Origin: CAYRHJ01 sp964424105
Lineage (GTDB): Bacteria > Planctomycetota > Phycisphaerae > UBA1845
Direction of reading: 5' to 3'
NCBI GenBank assembly: GCA_964424105.1
Contig: CAYRHJ010000023.1
Coordinates: forward strand, 1-27,464
DNA length: 27,464 nucleotides
How positions within the stretch are numbered: the stretch's first letter is position 1; each line of letters opens with the position of its first letter. Made by a program: the position numbers and the translations under genes. Positions 14,985-22,170 of the stretch are shown in pieces. Below the pieces are notes generated by a model. The model was given only the letters and a program-made list of their open reading frames with translations. It was not told the origin of the DNA and ran no database searches.

Positions 14985-15596
14985 ATGGGTGACGACATGC
15001 TTGATGCCCGTAGCCTGGCGGAAGTTCACATGTTCCTGCTGGCTTCTGCCTGCCGGTCTTGCGGACGCGGACCGTTGGAAACCTCGCCGGACCTGTCGGC
15101 ATTGGAACGCGGACGTGTATCGGTTGATGCGAACTGCCGCCATTGCGGAGCCTTGCAGCGCTTGGATTTTCAAGTTCCGCAAGGTTCGAACGTTTGCAAT
15201 CGAGACGACTTGTATCCCATCATTAACGCCTCCGACGAGCCTTCCCGAATTCTTGATGTGGGTCAATGGCTCGTTCTTTTTCGAGTCCTGCTCGAGTCGG
15301 CTGGGCGGGAAACGAACAAGGTCGAATCTCGTCGATTAGGCTACGAAGCCTCGCAATGCCTGGAAGAAGCGATCAAGTTCTACGAGGACAACGATCTTCC
15401 GCCGTCGACCGCCGTTTTCTGCGGATCTTCACGGCAACGCCTGCGCGAACATCCGGAACTGTTTTCCAAGACCCACCTGATCGAGCTGCGTGCCAAGCTT
15501 CCCAAGGTGACGGCTGTGCAGCGGCAACTATCACGCGGTGTATCTGAACCCGAAGCCCGAAAGCGGTGGTGGCATCGTTGGAAGTTGCGCGGATGA
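14985..15596 (+). CDS. Hypothetical protein with two CxxC pairs, 203 aa
   Basis: I do not recognise the family. The protein has a split zinc-ribbon-like N-terminus: CRSCG (C23, C26) and CRHCG (C51, C54), which would plausibly bind one zinc ion. A soluble, mainly helical part follows (LGYEASQCLEEAIKFYED, later LREHPELFSKTHLIELRAKLP), and the C-terminus is basic (RKRWWHRWKLRG). No signal peptide is seen. The start at 14985 is taken as the first ATG; a second in-frame ATG at 14997 is possible, with GGGTGA 5 bases before it. The gene precedes lpxD on the same strand with a 126-base gap that holds a separate promoter candidate, so co-transcription with the lipid A genes is not certain. Confidence 0.75.
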   Translation: MGDDMLDARSLAEVHMFLLASACRSCGRGPLETSPDLSALERGRVSVDANCRHCGALQRLDFQVPQGSNVCNRDDLYPIINASDEPSRILDVGQWLVLFRVLLESAGRETNKVESRRLGYEASQCLEEAIKFYEDNDLPPSTAVFCGSSRQRLREHPELFSKTHLIELRAKLPKVTAVQRQLSRGVSEPEARKRWWHRWKLRG

Positions 15597-15679
15597 CCGG
15601 CGTAGGGGTCATTGGCGAGCCTCGGTTGCGTGTTGGTCGGCGGGTCAGCGGATGTTCTGGGTCGATTCGGTCCCACGCG

Positions 15680-15709
15680 TTGACGCCATCGCGAAATTGC
15701 GGATAGGAT
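15680..15709 (+). promoter_or_regulatory. Candidate promoter of lpxD
   Basis: TTGACG (15680-15685) and TAGGAT (15704-15709) are separated by 18 bases. Transcription would begin near 15716, just before an ATG at 15723 and about 31 bases before the ATG at 15747, which favours the later start. Confidence 0.4.
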
Positions 15710-15746
15710 GGCCGTCTGACTGATGACTCGTCCGGGGTTCCTACCA

Positions 15747-16838
15747 ATGCAAACGACGCTGGCCCAACTTTCGGAACAACTGGCTGCAAGAGGATTTGCC
15801 AACGATCTGGCGGGTGATGGCGAATTGTGCCTGGGGGCGGTGAACACGTTGGAGGATGCCGGCTGCGGCGACATCAGTTTTCTTTCCAATCCCAAGTATG
15901 AACCCCTATTGAAGGAAACAAGGGCTTCTGCGGTCATCGTCAATCGCCACGTCGCGGTTCCGGTCTCGCTATCCGTGTTGCGCTGCGACGATCCCTACGC
16001 CTGCCTGACGGTGGCCATCATCATCATTCACGGCGACCGGCAGCATCCGGCCTGGGGAGTCGATGCGGGGGCGACGATTGACCCGTCGGCTCGAATCGGT
16101 CGGGAAGCAAACATCGCGGGCAACGTGACGATCGCCGCGGGTGCGACCATCGGCGAACGGGCGACGATCTATCCGGGATGCTACATCGGCCAAGACGTGC
16201 AAATCGGGAAACAAGTGGTGTTGTACCCCAACGTTGTGATCTACGTCGGCACGCAGATGGGCGACAGGGTTACGGTTCATGCCGGCTCGGTGATCGGGCA
16301 GGATGGACTGGGATATGCACCGCACAGCGGCCAATGGATCAAGATTCCGCAGGTGGGGCGTATCGTCATCGAAGACGACGTGGAGATCGGGGCCAACTGT
16401 GCGTTCGATCGTGCGACGTTGGGCCAGACTCGCGTGGGGCGGGGGACGAAGTTCAGCAACGGCGTCGTGGTTGGTCACGGCGCACGGATTGGGCAACATT
16501 GCATGATCGTTGGGCAGGTGGGCATCGCCGGGTCGGCGGTCATCGGGGATCGCGTGACGCTGGCGGGACAAGTGGGCGTCAGCGGGCATCTGACTATCGG
16601 GAACGACGTCAAGGTGGGCGCACAAAGCGGCGTCGCATCCAGTTTGGTGGCGAACGGTGAATATATGGGATCGCCGGCTGTGCCCAGTCCCGATTTTCGC
16701 CGGCAGGTGTCGGTGATTCATCATTTGCCCGAATTGAAAAAACGCGTGCGAGAACTGGAAAATCAGGTCTTGGCTCTCGGGCAGAGGCTCGCGGAACAGG
16801 AACTAAAGGCTAAACTTGGCCTGCCTGAATCATGCTGA
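15747..16838 (+). CDS. lpxD: UDP-3-O-(3-hydroxyacyl)glucosamine N-acyltransferase LpxD
   Basis: LpxD transfers a 3-hydroxyacyl chain from acyl carrier protein to the 2-amino group of UDP-3-O-acylglucosamine, the third step of lipid A synthesis. The 363-residue protein shows the N-terminal uridine-binding domain (LEDAGCGDISFLSNPKY), then a long left-handed beta-helix of hexapeptide repeats (about 115-315), with GQDGLGYAP and the active-site region VVGHGARIG, whose H244 aligns with the catalytic His. QVGIAGS and GQVGVSGH are also family hallmarks. The C-terminus is a helical coiled segment (ELKKRVRELENQVLALGQRL), normal for LpxD. The start at 15747 fits the family's N-terminus; 15723 is an alternative with 8 more residues. 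In many bacteria lpxD is followed by fabZ, lpxA and lpxI; here two unrelated genes intervene before lpxI. Confidence 0.96.
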   Translation: MQTTLAQLSEQLAARGFANDLAGDGELCLGAVNTLEDAGCGDISFLSNPKYEPLLKETRASAVIVNRHVAVPVSLSVLRCDDPYACLTVAIIIIHGDRQHPAWGVDAGATIDPSARIGREANIAGNVTIAAGATIGERATIYPGCYIGQDVQIGKQVVLYPNVVIYVGTQMGDRVTVHAGSVIGQDGLGYAPHSGQWIKIPQVGRIVIEDDVEIGANCAFDRATLGQTRVGRGTKFSNGVVVGHGARIGQHCMIVGQVGIAGSAVIGDRVTLAGQVGVSGHLTIGNDVKVGAQSGVASSLVANGEYMGSPAVPSPDFRRQVSVIHHLPELKKRVRELENQVLALGQRLAEQELKAKLGLPESC

Positions 16839-16857
16839 AGATTGGCTGGACGGACGA

Positions 16858-16863
16858 TATAAT
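16858..16863 (+). promoter_or_regulatory. Perfect TATAAT -10 box immediately before the cassette ATPase
   Basis: TATAAT lies in the 32-base gap after lpxD and ends 7 bases before the ATG at 16871. No good -35 box is found at 16-18 bases upstream (CTGAAG at best). No Shine-Dalgarno sequence occurs before the ATG, so a transcript from here would be leaderless. Confidence 0.45.
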
Positions 16864-16870
16864 CTGAATC

Positions 16871-18010
16871 ATGCATTCGAGTCACAAGCTAAAACAAATA
16901 TATATTGACAATTACCGATGTTTCGTCAACTTCAAGTGCGAGCTATCGTCCAAGCAGTTGATTCTTGGGCCGAACGGGGCTGGTAAGTCATCACTCTTTG
17001 ACGTACTAACGGCACTCCGTGACTTTTGCGTACGCGGTGATCCCCCGGATGAACTGTTTCCGGAATCCACGCGAACTCGATGGCAAAGTGTCCCCGAACA
17101 AACCTTTGAATTGGTGGTTCTCGGAAACGGCAGCGAGTATCAGTTGAAGCTTGTGATCGATTCCTGGGGCCAACCAGCGAGACCTCGAGTCAAAACTGAA
17201 CAAGTCACGTTTGACGGTGTTCCACTTTTTCGGTTCGAGGATGGGGAAGTCGCCCTGTTTAACGACCGGCTGGACAACAAAGAATATGTTAGGTACCACT
17301 TTGACTGGCATCGCTCCGCGTTGGCAACCATTATGGAGCGTCATGACAACAAGAAACTGACGTGGTTAAAGAATTGGCTTGGAGGTGTACTTTGCGTCGC
17401 GCCGGACCCCAGACGCATGTCCGGGGTTGCATCAAGAGAGGTGAAACACCCTGAACGAGATTTGTCAGATTTTGCGGATTGGTTTCGGCATTTTCGACAA
17501 GAGACCGGAGATCATGAATATCAGCAGGATTTGAAAGAGATTATTACAGGATTCACGTCGATGCGCTTGGAGGAAGCTGGAGAGCGCCGCCGTGAAATCA
17601 AGGTAAAGTTAGGTCATTCGGAGGACGCGAACAAGAGTCGCGATTGCGAGTATCTCTTTAGCGAGCTTTCGGACGGACAGCGAGTTCTCATAGGGCTATA
17701 CGCCGTTCTTCACTTCGCCATCAAACCGGGTGCGACCATTTGTTTTGATGAGCCGGACAATTTCATCGCGCTTCGTGAAGTTGACCCCTGGCTCAATCGA
17801 ATCTTGGAGGCGGTTGACGAGGAAAAAACGGAGCCTCAAGTCTTGATTGCGTCTCATCATCCGGAGCTGCTGAACCGCATGGCCATTCATGACGGGCTTC
17901 TGGTAGACCGTCCCGGCGGGCGGCACGTACGCGTTCAAAAATTTAGGGACGCATCGCAACCCGGCCTGTCTCCAGCGGAACTAATCGCTCGAGGTTGGGA
18001 AAGTGAGTAG
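16871..18010 (+). CDS. AAA/ABC-type ATPase of a two-gene cassette (OLD/RecF-like)
   Basis: The 379-residue protein has an SMC/RecF/OLD-type ATPase fold. An N-terminal YIDNYRCFVNFKCELS strand pair precedes Walker A GPNGAGKSS (33-41). An ABC-like signature LSDGQ lies at 266-270, Walker B ICFDEPDN with catalytic E294, and a switch histidine in SHHPELLN (H329/H330). The middle (~70-250) is a poorly conserved helical region instead of a long coiled coil. The start codon has no Shine-Dalgarno sequence. The 3' end overlaps the next gene by 8 bases, so the two are almost certainly produced together. Base composition is visibly AT-richer than the lpx genes around it, suggesting acquisition. By family analogy, such ATPases sense a trigger and control a partner nuclease or toxin. 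It could also serve in DNA repair; the role is inferred. Confidence 0.88.
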   Translation: MHSSHKLKQIYIDNYRCFVNFKCELSSKQLILGPNGAGKSSLFDVLTALRDFCVRGDPPDELFPESTRTRWQSVPEQTFELVVLGNGSEYQLKLVIDSWGQPARPRVKTEQVTFDGVPLFRFEDGEVALFNDRLDNKEYVRYHFDWHRSALATIMERHDNKKLTWLKNWLGGVLCVAPDPRRMSGVASREVKHPERDLSDFADWFRHFRQETGDHEYQQDLKEIITGFTSMRLEEAGERRREIKVKLGHSEDANKSRDCEYLFSELSDGQRVLIGLYAVLHFAIKPGATICFDEPDNFIALREVDPWLNRILEAVDEEKTEPQVLIASHHPELLNRMAIHDGLLVDRPGGRHVRVQKFRDASQPGLSPAELIARGWESE

Positions 18011-18557
18011 TCGGGTTTCTCGCTACATTCTGCTTTGCGAGGATCGATCTCAGAAAAGGCTTGTTGAACACTATTTTAATCGTTGCGGAATCAACAAACG
18101 GATTGTCAGTTTTGTAGTTGCAAGCGAGAAGCAACACGGCGGAAACGTAGGATGGGTTCTTCAGGAGTTTCCGCGTGAACTGTGCGCCTGTCGTCAACGC
18201 GCTAAGAAAGCCCAAACTTTGCTAATCGTCGTTATTGATGCTGACGATCGGACCGTTGATCGGCGCAAGAATGAGTTGGTGGAAAGCGTTTCGTCTCACG
18301 AATCGCCTGCATTCACATCTGATGATCCGGTGGCCGTCCTCATCCCGCGTCGTAACATTGAAACTTGGATTCTTGCCCTGCTCGGCCGTACAGTCAACGA
18401 GGATGAGGACTACGGGCGGCACAGCCAGTTTTCACGCAACGACTTCATCACAGCAGCCCGGAACACGTACGACTGGTCGAGAGAGAATGCCTCCCCGGAA
18501 TCGACGTGCGTTCCATCTCTTATTTCGGCGTTCCCAGAATGGCGGAAAATTGGTTAA
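18003..18557 (+). CDS. TOPRIM-like partner protein of the ATPase (RloB/DUF4276-type architecture)
   Basis: The 184-residue protein begins with GTG at 18003, inside the end of the ATPase gene. The sequence has the outline of a TOPRIM-type nuclease fold: a first strand ending in an acidic residue (YILLCEDRSQ, E13), a helix, a strand leading into DADD (D79, D81; TOPRIM DxD), and a later RRNIETW motif (E120, W122) resembling the (F/I)ExW element of RloB/DUF4276-like proteins. These could form a Mg2+ site for nucleic-acid cleavage. No membrane segment is seen. The C-terminal SLISAFPEWRK resembles the conserved end of such proteins. Pairing with an ATPase is as in RloA/RloB and PARIS (AriA/AriB). 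I infer an effector nuclease; activity and target are unknown. The TAA stop overlaps the ribosome binding site of lpxI. Confidence 0.8.
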   Translation: MSSRVSRYILLCEDRSQKRLVEHYFNRCGINKRIVSFVVASEKQHGGNVGWVLQEFPRELCACRQRAKKAQTLLIVVIDADDRTVDRRKNELVESVSSHESPAFTSDDPVAVLIPRRNIETWILALLGRTVNEDEDYGRHSQFSRNDFITAARNTYDWSRENASPESTCVPSLISAFPEWRKIG

Positions 18558-18561
18558 GGAG
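18556..18561 (+). promoter_or_regulatory. lpxI ribosome binding site overlapping the upstream stop codon
   Basis: AAGGAG at 18556-18561 shares two bases with the TAA stop (18555-18557) of the TOPRIM-like gene and is 6 bases before the ATG at 18568. It decides the lpxI start and implies translational coupling of lpxI to the cassette. Confidence 0.8.
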
Positions 18562-18567
18562 TCAATG

Positions 18568-19407
18568 ATGTCTTCTCACCAACCCGCCGCCGTTGGCATC
18601 ATCGCCGGCGCGGGGCGGTTCCCGTTCATGGTGGCTGACGGCGCCAGGAAATCCGGGTGCCATGTGACGATCATCGGGTTGCGGGGATTGGCGGACCCCA
18701 CGTTACGCAGACACGCTGACGCCTTTTATTGGTCGGGGCTGGCCAAGCTGGGGCATTGGATTCGCATCTTTCATCGATCTCGTGTGGCCCATTGCATCAT
18801 GGCCGGCTACGTTCGCAAGGAGATCATGTACGGGCGGTTTCGTCTGCTGAAACTGTTGCCCGATTGGCTGAGTCTGAAGCTGTGGTTTTTTGAATTGCGT
18901 GACAAGCGAAACGATTCGGTGCTGGGTGCGGTCGCGGAGGTGCTCCAATCGCGCGGCATCACGTTGGAAAGTGCCGTGAAATACAGTCAGGAGGCGTTGG
19001 CACCCGTGGGTCATTTAGCCGGCCCACCTCCGCCCGCGGATTTGCAGCGGGACATCGACTTCGGCTGGCGCATCGCCAAGGAATTAGGCCGACTCGACAT
19101 CGGCCAATCCGTCGCGGTCAAGGAGACCGAGGTCATCGCCGTCGAAGCCATCGAAGGAACCGACCGTATGATCGAGCGGGCGGGTTCGCTGTGTCCGCGC
19201 GGCGGCTGGTGTCTGATCAAGGTCGGCAAACCCAATCAGGACATGCGATTCGACGTGCCGACCATCGGGCCTGACACGATCGAGCGATTGCACGAGCACG
19301 GCGCCGTGGCCTTGGTCATCGAAGCCGGCAAGACGGTGATCATCGACGCCGAGCAAACGATGGCGATGGCCAGGAAAAAGTCCGTTCATGTCTTCGCGCA
19401 TCAGTGA
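18568..19407 (+). CDS. lpxI: UDP-2,3-diacylglucosamine pyrophosphatase LpxI
   Basis: LpxI (DUF1009) hydrolyses UDP-2,3-diacylglucosamine to lipid X and UMP, the step that LpxH performs in E. coli. The 279-residue protein has the N-terminal VGIIAGAGRFPFMVADGARKSG pattern, the LAKLGHWIRIF segment, and in the C-terminal domain GQSVAVKETEVIAVEAIEGTD, followed by a WCLIKVGKPNQDMRFDVPTIGPDT block, all typical of the family, including the conserved KxxKPxQDxRFDxPxxG element. AAGGAG 6 bases upstream supports ATG 18568 (18565 is the alternative); longer in-frame extensions lie inside the upstream gene. It is the second lipid A gene in the window; lpxA, lpxB and fabZ are not here. The gene converges on the glycosyltransferase gene, with 68 bases between stops. 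Confidence 0.95.
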   Translation: MSSHQPAAVGIIAGAGRFPFMVADGARKSGCHVTIIGLRGLADPTLRRHADAFYWSGLAKLGHWIRIFHRSRVAHCIMAGYVRKEIMYGRFRLLKLLPDWLSLKLWFFELRDKRNDSVLGAVAEVLQSRGITLESAVKYSQEALAPVGHLAGPPPPADLQRDIDFGWRIAKELGRLDIGQSVAVKETEVIAVEAIEGTDRMIERAGSLCPRGGWCLIKVGKPNQDMRFDVPTIGPDTIERLHEHGAVALVIEAGKTVIIDAEQTMAMARKKSVHVFAHQ

Positions 19408-19409
19408 CC

Positions 19410-19438
19410 CTTTGTTCGTCTGACTCTTTGTTCGTCTG
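19410..19438. repeat. Two-copy 16-base tandem repeat in a convergent gap
   Basis: CTTTGTTCGTCTG occurs at 19410-19422 and again at 19426-19438, immediately after the lpxI stop codon. It may be a slippage product; no hairpin forms. Confidence 0.7.
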
Positions 19439-19475
19439 CATTCCGGGCGATTCACACGGAATGGGTTTCGGATTT

Positions 19476-20195
19476 TCATCCGTGACCGCCCAGGATGTGC
19501 TTTCGCAAGCGGTACAGTTCAACGAAGGCCTTGGCAATCACTTTCAGATTGGCGCCGGTCTGTTGGCCGGCGATTCGCGGGTAGTGGTGGACGCCGATTT
19601 GTCCGATCGTATAGCCGAGTCGCGTGGCTTTGGCGAGGATTTCCGTGTCGATCAGTGCTCCCATGGAGCGCATCTCGATCCGATCGAACAGTTCGCGTGG
19701 AAATAGCTTGAACGCGCAATCGATGTCACGAACGCGCATCTTGAAGACGAGGTTCACCAAGGTGGTCCAAGCCCAGGCGTTCATCTTTCGCACCAACGAG
19801 TCCTGACGATTCAGACGAAAAGCGCTGATGATGTCAAACTGTTCCAGCAGGGGAATCAGCTTCTTGATCTCGCCGAAATCGAATTGGCCATCGCCGTCGG
19901 TGTAGAAAACCCAGTCCGATTTGGCCTCTCGAAAGCCCCGCTGCAAAGCACCGCCGTAGCCCAGATTGGGCGAATTGTGAACGGCGCGGACTTGGACATA
20001 CTCCGCGGCGAGTTGATCGGCGATCTCGCCGGTCCTGTCGCGGCTTCCGTCATTGACGATGATGATCTCAAATTCCTGGGCCAGCGCCCGGCAGGCATCC
20101 AGCGCCGCCTCCGTCGTTCGACGAACGTTGGCCTCCTCGTTGTAACATGGGAAGAAGACCGAAAGCCGCAGGGGATGGATGGGAGGCTTGTTCAC
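19476..20195 (-). CDS. Family 2 glycosyltransferase (polyprenyl-phosphate-mannose synthase-like)
   Basis: The 239-residue protein is a GT-A fold family 2 glycosyltransferase, likely transferring a sugar from an NDP-sugar to a lipid carrier or wall/envelope glycan on the cytoplasmic face. Visible motifs are FFPCYNEEANV (14-24), IIVNDGSRDRTG (45-56), the NLGYGGALQRGF loop (77-88), TDGDGQFD with the metal-binding DGD (100-102), and DIDCAFKLFPREL. It lacks the C-terminal membrane helices of the longer dolichyl-phosphate-mannose synthase relatives. The GTG start at 20195 overlaps the bactofilin stop by 4 bases (GTGA), so it is translationally coupled to the bactofilin gene. Substrates are not predictable. 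The context suggests an envelope or cell-shape role together with the bactofilins. Confidence 0.92.
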   Translation of the reverse strand: MNKPPIHPLRLSVFFPCYNEEANVRRTTEAALDACRALAQEFEIIIVNDGSRDRTGEIADQLAAEYVQVRAVHNSPNLGYGGALQRGFREAKSDWVFYTDGDGQFDFGEIKKLIPLLEQFDIISAFRLNRQDSLVRKMNAWAWTTLVNLVFKMRVRDIDCAFKLFPRELFDRIEMRSMGALIDTEILAKATRLGYTIGQIGVHHYPRIAGQQTGANLKVIAKAFVELYRLRKHILGGHG

Positions 20196-20617
20196 CGGGT
20201 CAAGCCCCCCGTATCCGCCACCATTTCAGGTGTGATGCGGATGAACCCGTTGATGACGGCGCCGTCCGCAACGCTCAAACGGGGCGCTTGAATATCGCCG
20301 CGTACCTTGCCCGTCTTGGCGATGTGAACGGACCCTCGCGCTTCGACGTGGCCCTGAACCTGACCTTTGATAGTCAGATTCTGAACGCGGATGATCGCCG
20401 ATACGATTCCGCTCTTTTCGACAATGATATCACCACAAGTCGCGAACAAGCGAGACGCATGGTAGGACTTGACCGTGTAGTTTTCCAAAATGACGCGCTC
20501 TTTGCAATGCGGACAGAACACGGACATGGCCCGCTTGGCCACTTCGGATTCTTGGCCGCATTGCGTGCATTGGACGCGACGCATAGCCCCCACGGCGGAG
20601 GTGATCAGCTTGGGCAT
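20192..20617 (-). CDS. Bactofilin family protein with N-terminal zinc ribbon
   Basis: The 141-residue protein contains a bactofilin (polymer-forming cytoskeletal) domain, a right-handed beta-helix built of short repeats (RVQNLTIKGQVQGHVEARGSV, then IAKTGKVRGDIQAPRLSV, AVINGFIRI), about residues 60-135. Bactofilins polymerise without nucleotide and often scaffold envelope synthesis at the membrane. Unusually, it begins with a four-Cys zinc ribbon, CTQC (17-20) and CPHC (35-38). An alternative start at residue 12 (20584) would begin just before the ribbon. It lies 27 bases downstream of a second bactofilin gene and overlaps the glycosyltransferase gene, so the three are probably one operon. Confidence 0.9.
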   Translation of the reverse strand: MPKLITSAVGAMRRVQCTQCGQESEVAKRAMSVFCPHCKERVILENYTVKSYHASRLFATCGDIIVEKSGIVSAIIRVQNLTIKGQVQGHVEARGSVHIAKTGKVRGDIQAPRLSVADGAVINGFIRITPEMVADTGGLTR

Positions 20618-20644
20618 GAACGTGGCCGCCCCGCTAACGACTCG

Positions 20645-21091
20645 TTACTTCTTCCCGCCGCCGGCGGAGACCGGTTCACGATCCTTGCTTTCGGTCCGCG
20701 GTGGTCTTTGATCCGGGACGTATGGCGTTACGGGCTTGTCCGACTTGGCCGCACCGTTCGGACCGACCATGCATCGGCCGATGAAAACGGCACCCTCGAC
20801 GACTTCGAGGCGGGCGGTGTGCAAATCGCCTTCCAATCTCGCCGTTTCCGCCAGCCGCACCTTGCCGGACGCGTGAAGGTTACCCTTAACGTCGCCTTCG
20901 ACTTCTACGCTGCCGGCTTCGACGTCACCCTGTAGGGAGGCGCCCTGCGCGATCATGAGATGACCTTTGGAATGAATGGTGCCTTCAAATCGGCCCAAAT
21001 GTTTGACACCTTTTTCGAAGCTCAATTCGCCCTTGAAATTCGCGTCCGGTCCGATGATGGTGGGGAACTCACTACTTGAATCGGCAGGCAT
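20645..21091 (-). CDS. Bactofilin family protein
   Basis: This 148-residue bactofilin has the family core: TIIGPDANFKGELSFEKGV, then HLGRFEGTIHSKGHLMIAQGA, GDVEAGSVEVEGDVKGNLHA and VRLAETARLEGDLHTARLEV, all beta-helix rungs over about residues 10-115. The C-terminal ~40 residues are Pro/Lys/Arg-rich and probably disordered. The start at 21091 is preferred because AAGGAG lies 6 bases upstream; an in-frame ATG at 21118 with GGAGGG 11 bases upstream would add 9 Lys/Thr-rich residues, and both could be used. It is the first gene of the bactofilin-bactofilin-glycosyltransferase operon. The 186-base gap upstream to the DUF6941 gene may hold the promoter, though no clear box was found. Confidence 0.93.
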   Translation of the reverse strand: MPADSSSEFPTIIGPDANFKGELSFEKGVKHLGRFEGTIHSKGHLMIAQGASLQGDVEAGSVEVEGDVKGNLHASGKVRLAETARLEGDLHTARLEVVEGAVFIGRCMVGPNGAAKSDKPVTPYVPDQRPPRTESKDREPVSAGGGKK

Positions 21092-21304
21092 GGCCGTCTC
21101 CTTCTTCGTGCGTTTCATGAACTGTGAACCCTCCTCGCCGAAAGCTGCGAGTGGCGGGATTATACGCTTCCTTCACTGCCATTCAACGCGGACGCGCGTG
21201 ATTCGATTCATTCTGTCGAGATGGCAGTCGGTCATAATGCGGGCGTCGAATTCTCCTACGCGCGTAGTAGCGTCCGTGGCATTCTAATCCGTCGAGTGGG
21301 GCGG

Positions 21305-21760
21305 TCAAGACTCGGCGGCGGGATTGGGAGGTTCGGGCAGATCGGACGATTTTCTACGTCGCCGGGCGGGCACGACTTCCAGTCTAGCCTCACGCAAGAG
21401 GGTGCCCAGCGCGTGAATCTGGACGCGGTACTCGCCGGGCTGGGGAAAAGTCAACCCGTAGAATTGCAGGGCGAGGTTAGCGACGGCGCGAGGGTTTTGA
21501 AAGTCGACGACGCCTTCGCCTTTCACGATGGGTTTACGCGATTCTTCCGCATCGACGATGCAAATGACCAGCGGCGTCTTTCCGCGGCCGTCGGTCAGTG
21601 ATACGTGGACGCACAGTTGCGGTTGCGTCGCGGGAAAGCGGGTCGCGTGAATGCGGCTGAACATGCCTATCAGCGATTGTTTTCCGGTCACGCGATCGGT
21701 GATAATCTGATCACAAACGATCAGGGACAAGACGTCTGGCTCCAGGCCGGTCGGGGTCAT
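21305..21760 (-). CDS. DUF6941 family protein
   Basis: This 151-residue soluble protein fits the DUF6941 family of uncharacterised, mainly beta-structured proteins. Family features are LSLIVCDQIITDRVTGKQSL near residue 11, GMFSRIHATRFPATQPQLCV, a VSLTDGRGKTPL strand, and LTFPQPGEYRVQIHALGTLL towards the C-terminus. The last ~20 residues are basic then Pro-rich (RRRRKSSDLPEPPNP). No signal peptide or membrane segment is visible. GGAG lies 6 bases before the ATG at 21760, so I prefer it to the in-frame start at 21799. It is transcribed ahead of the bactofilin genes on the same strand, with 186 bases between. Its function is unknown. Confidence 0.85.
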   Translation of the reverse strand: MTPTGLEPDVLSLIVCDQIITDRVTGKQSLIGMFSRIHATRFPATQPQLCVHVSLTDGRGKTPLVICIVDAEESRKPIVKGEGVVDFQNPRAVANLALQFYGLTFPQPGEYRVQIHALGTLLREARLEVVPARRRRKSSDLPEPPNPAAES

Positions 21761-22170
21761 GCGGTTCTCCGAGCATCGGTGAAAATACGGAAATCTCACG
21801 GAACGCTCGGTAACATCCTAACGCGAACGCGGGTGTTTGGCACGCGTTCGCGGACGGGGTGGCCGCGGTCGTTGACCGTTCGCCGAGGGTGGGCCAGATT
21901 TCGTGCCCGCGCGGGCTGCAAGGGCGGGCTTGTTCAATCGCAATCCCGCCCTAGAATGACGCCTTCCGCCACCCGGCAGCGGTGCGACAAGCGGCGGGAA
22001 ACTGCGTTGATCGATTCCGGCTGCATGTCTGCGAGCGGTGGACGGCTGTCAAGGAAAAACGGACATGCATGTGTAAATGATCCGATCAAGCAGCTTTCGG
22101 CCTACACCGTTATTGCAAGAAACACGAGACCCCATTCGAATCACCCGTTCGACGAGAGGAAGACCTGCGC
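21761..22170. other. Divergent intergenic region between DUF6941 and sucC
   Basis: These 410 bases contain a candidate promoter for sucC at 21930-21957 and GAGAGG about 11 bases before the sucC ATG. The remainder holds short GC-rich inverted patterns such as the CGTTCGCGGACGG area near 21845, but no convincing gene, RNA or terminator was recognised. Confidence 0.45.
21930..21957 (+). promoter_or_regulatory. Candidate promoter of sucC
   Basis: TTGTTC (21930-21935), a 16-base spacer and TAGAAT (21952-21957) have the same spacing and -10 sequence as the AGCS promoter candidate. The implied leader is about 205 bases. Confidence 0.35.
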
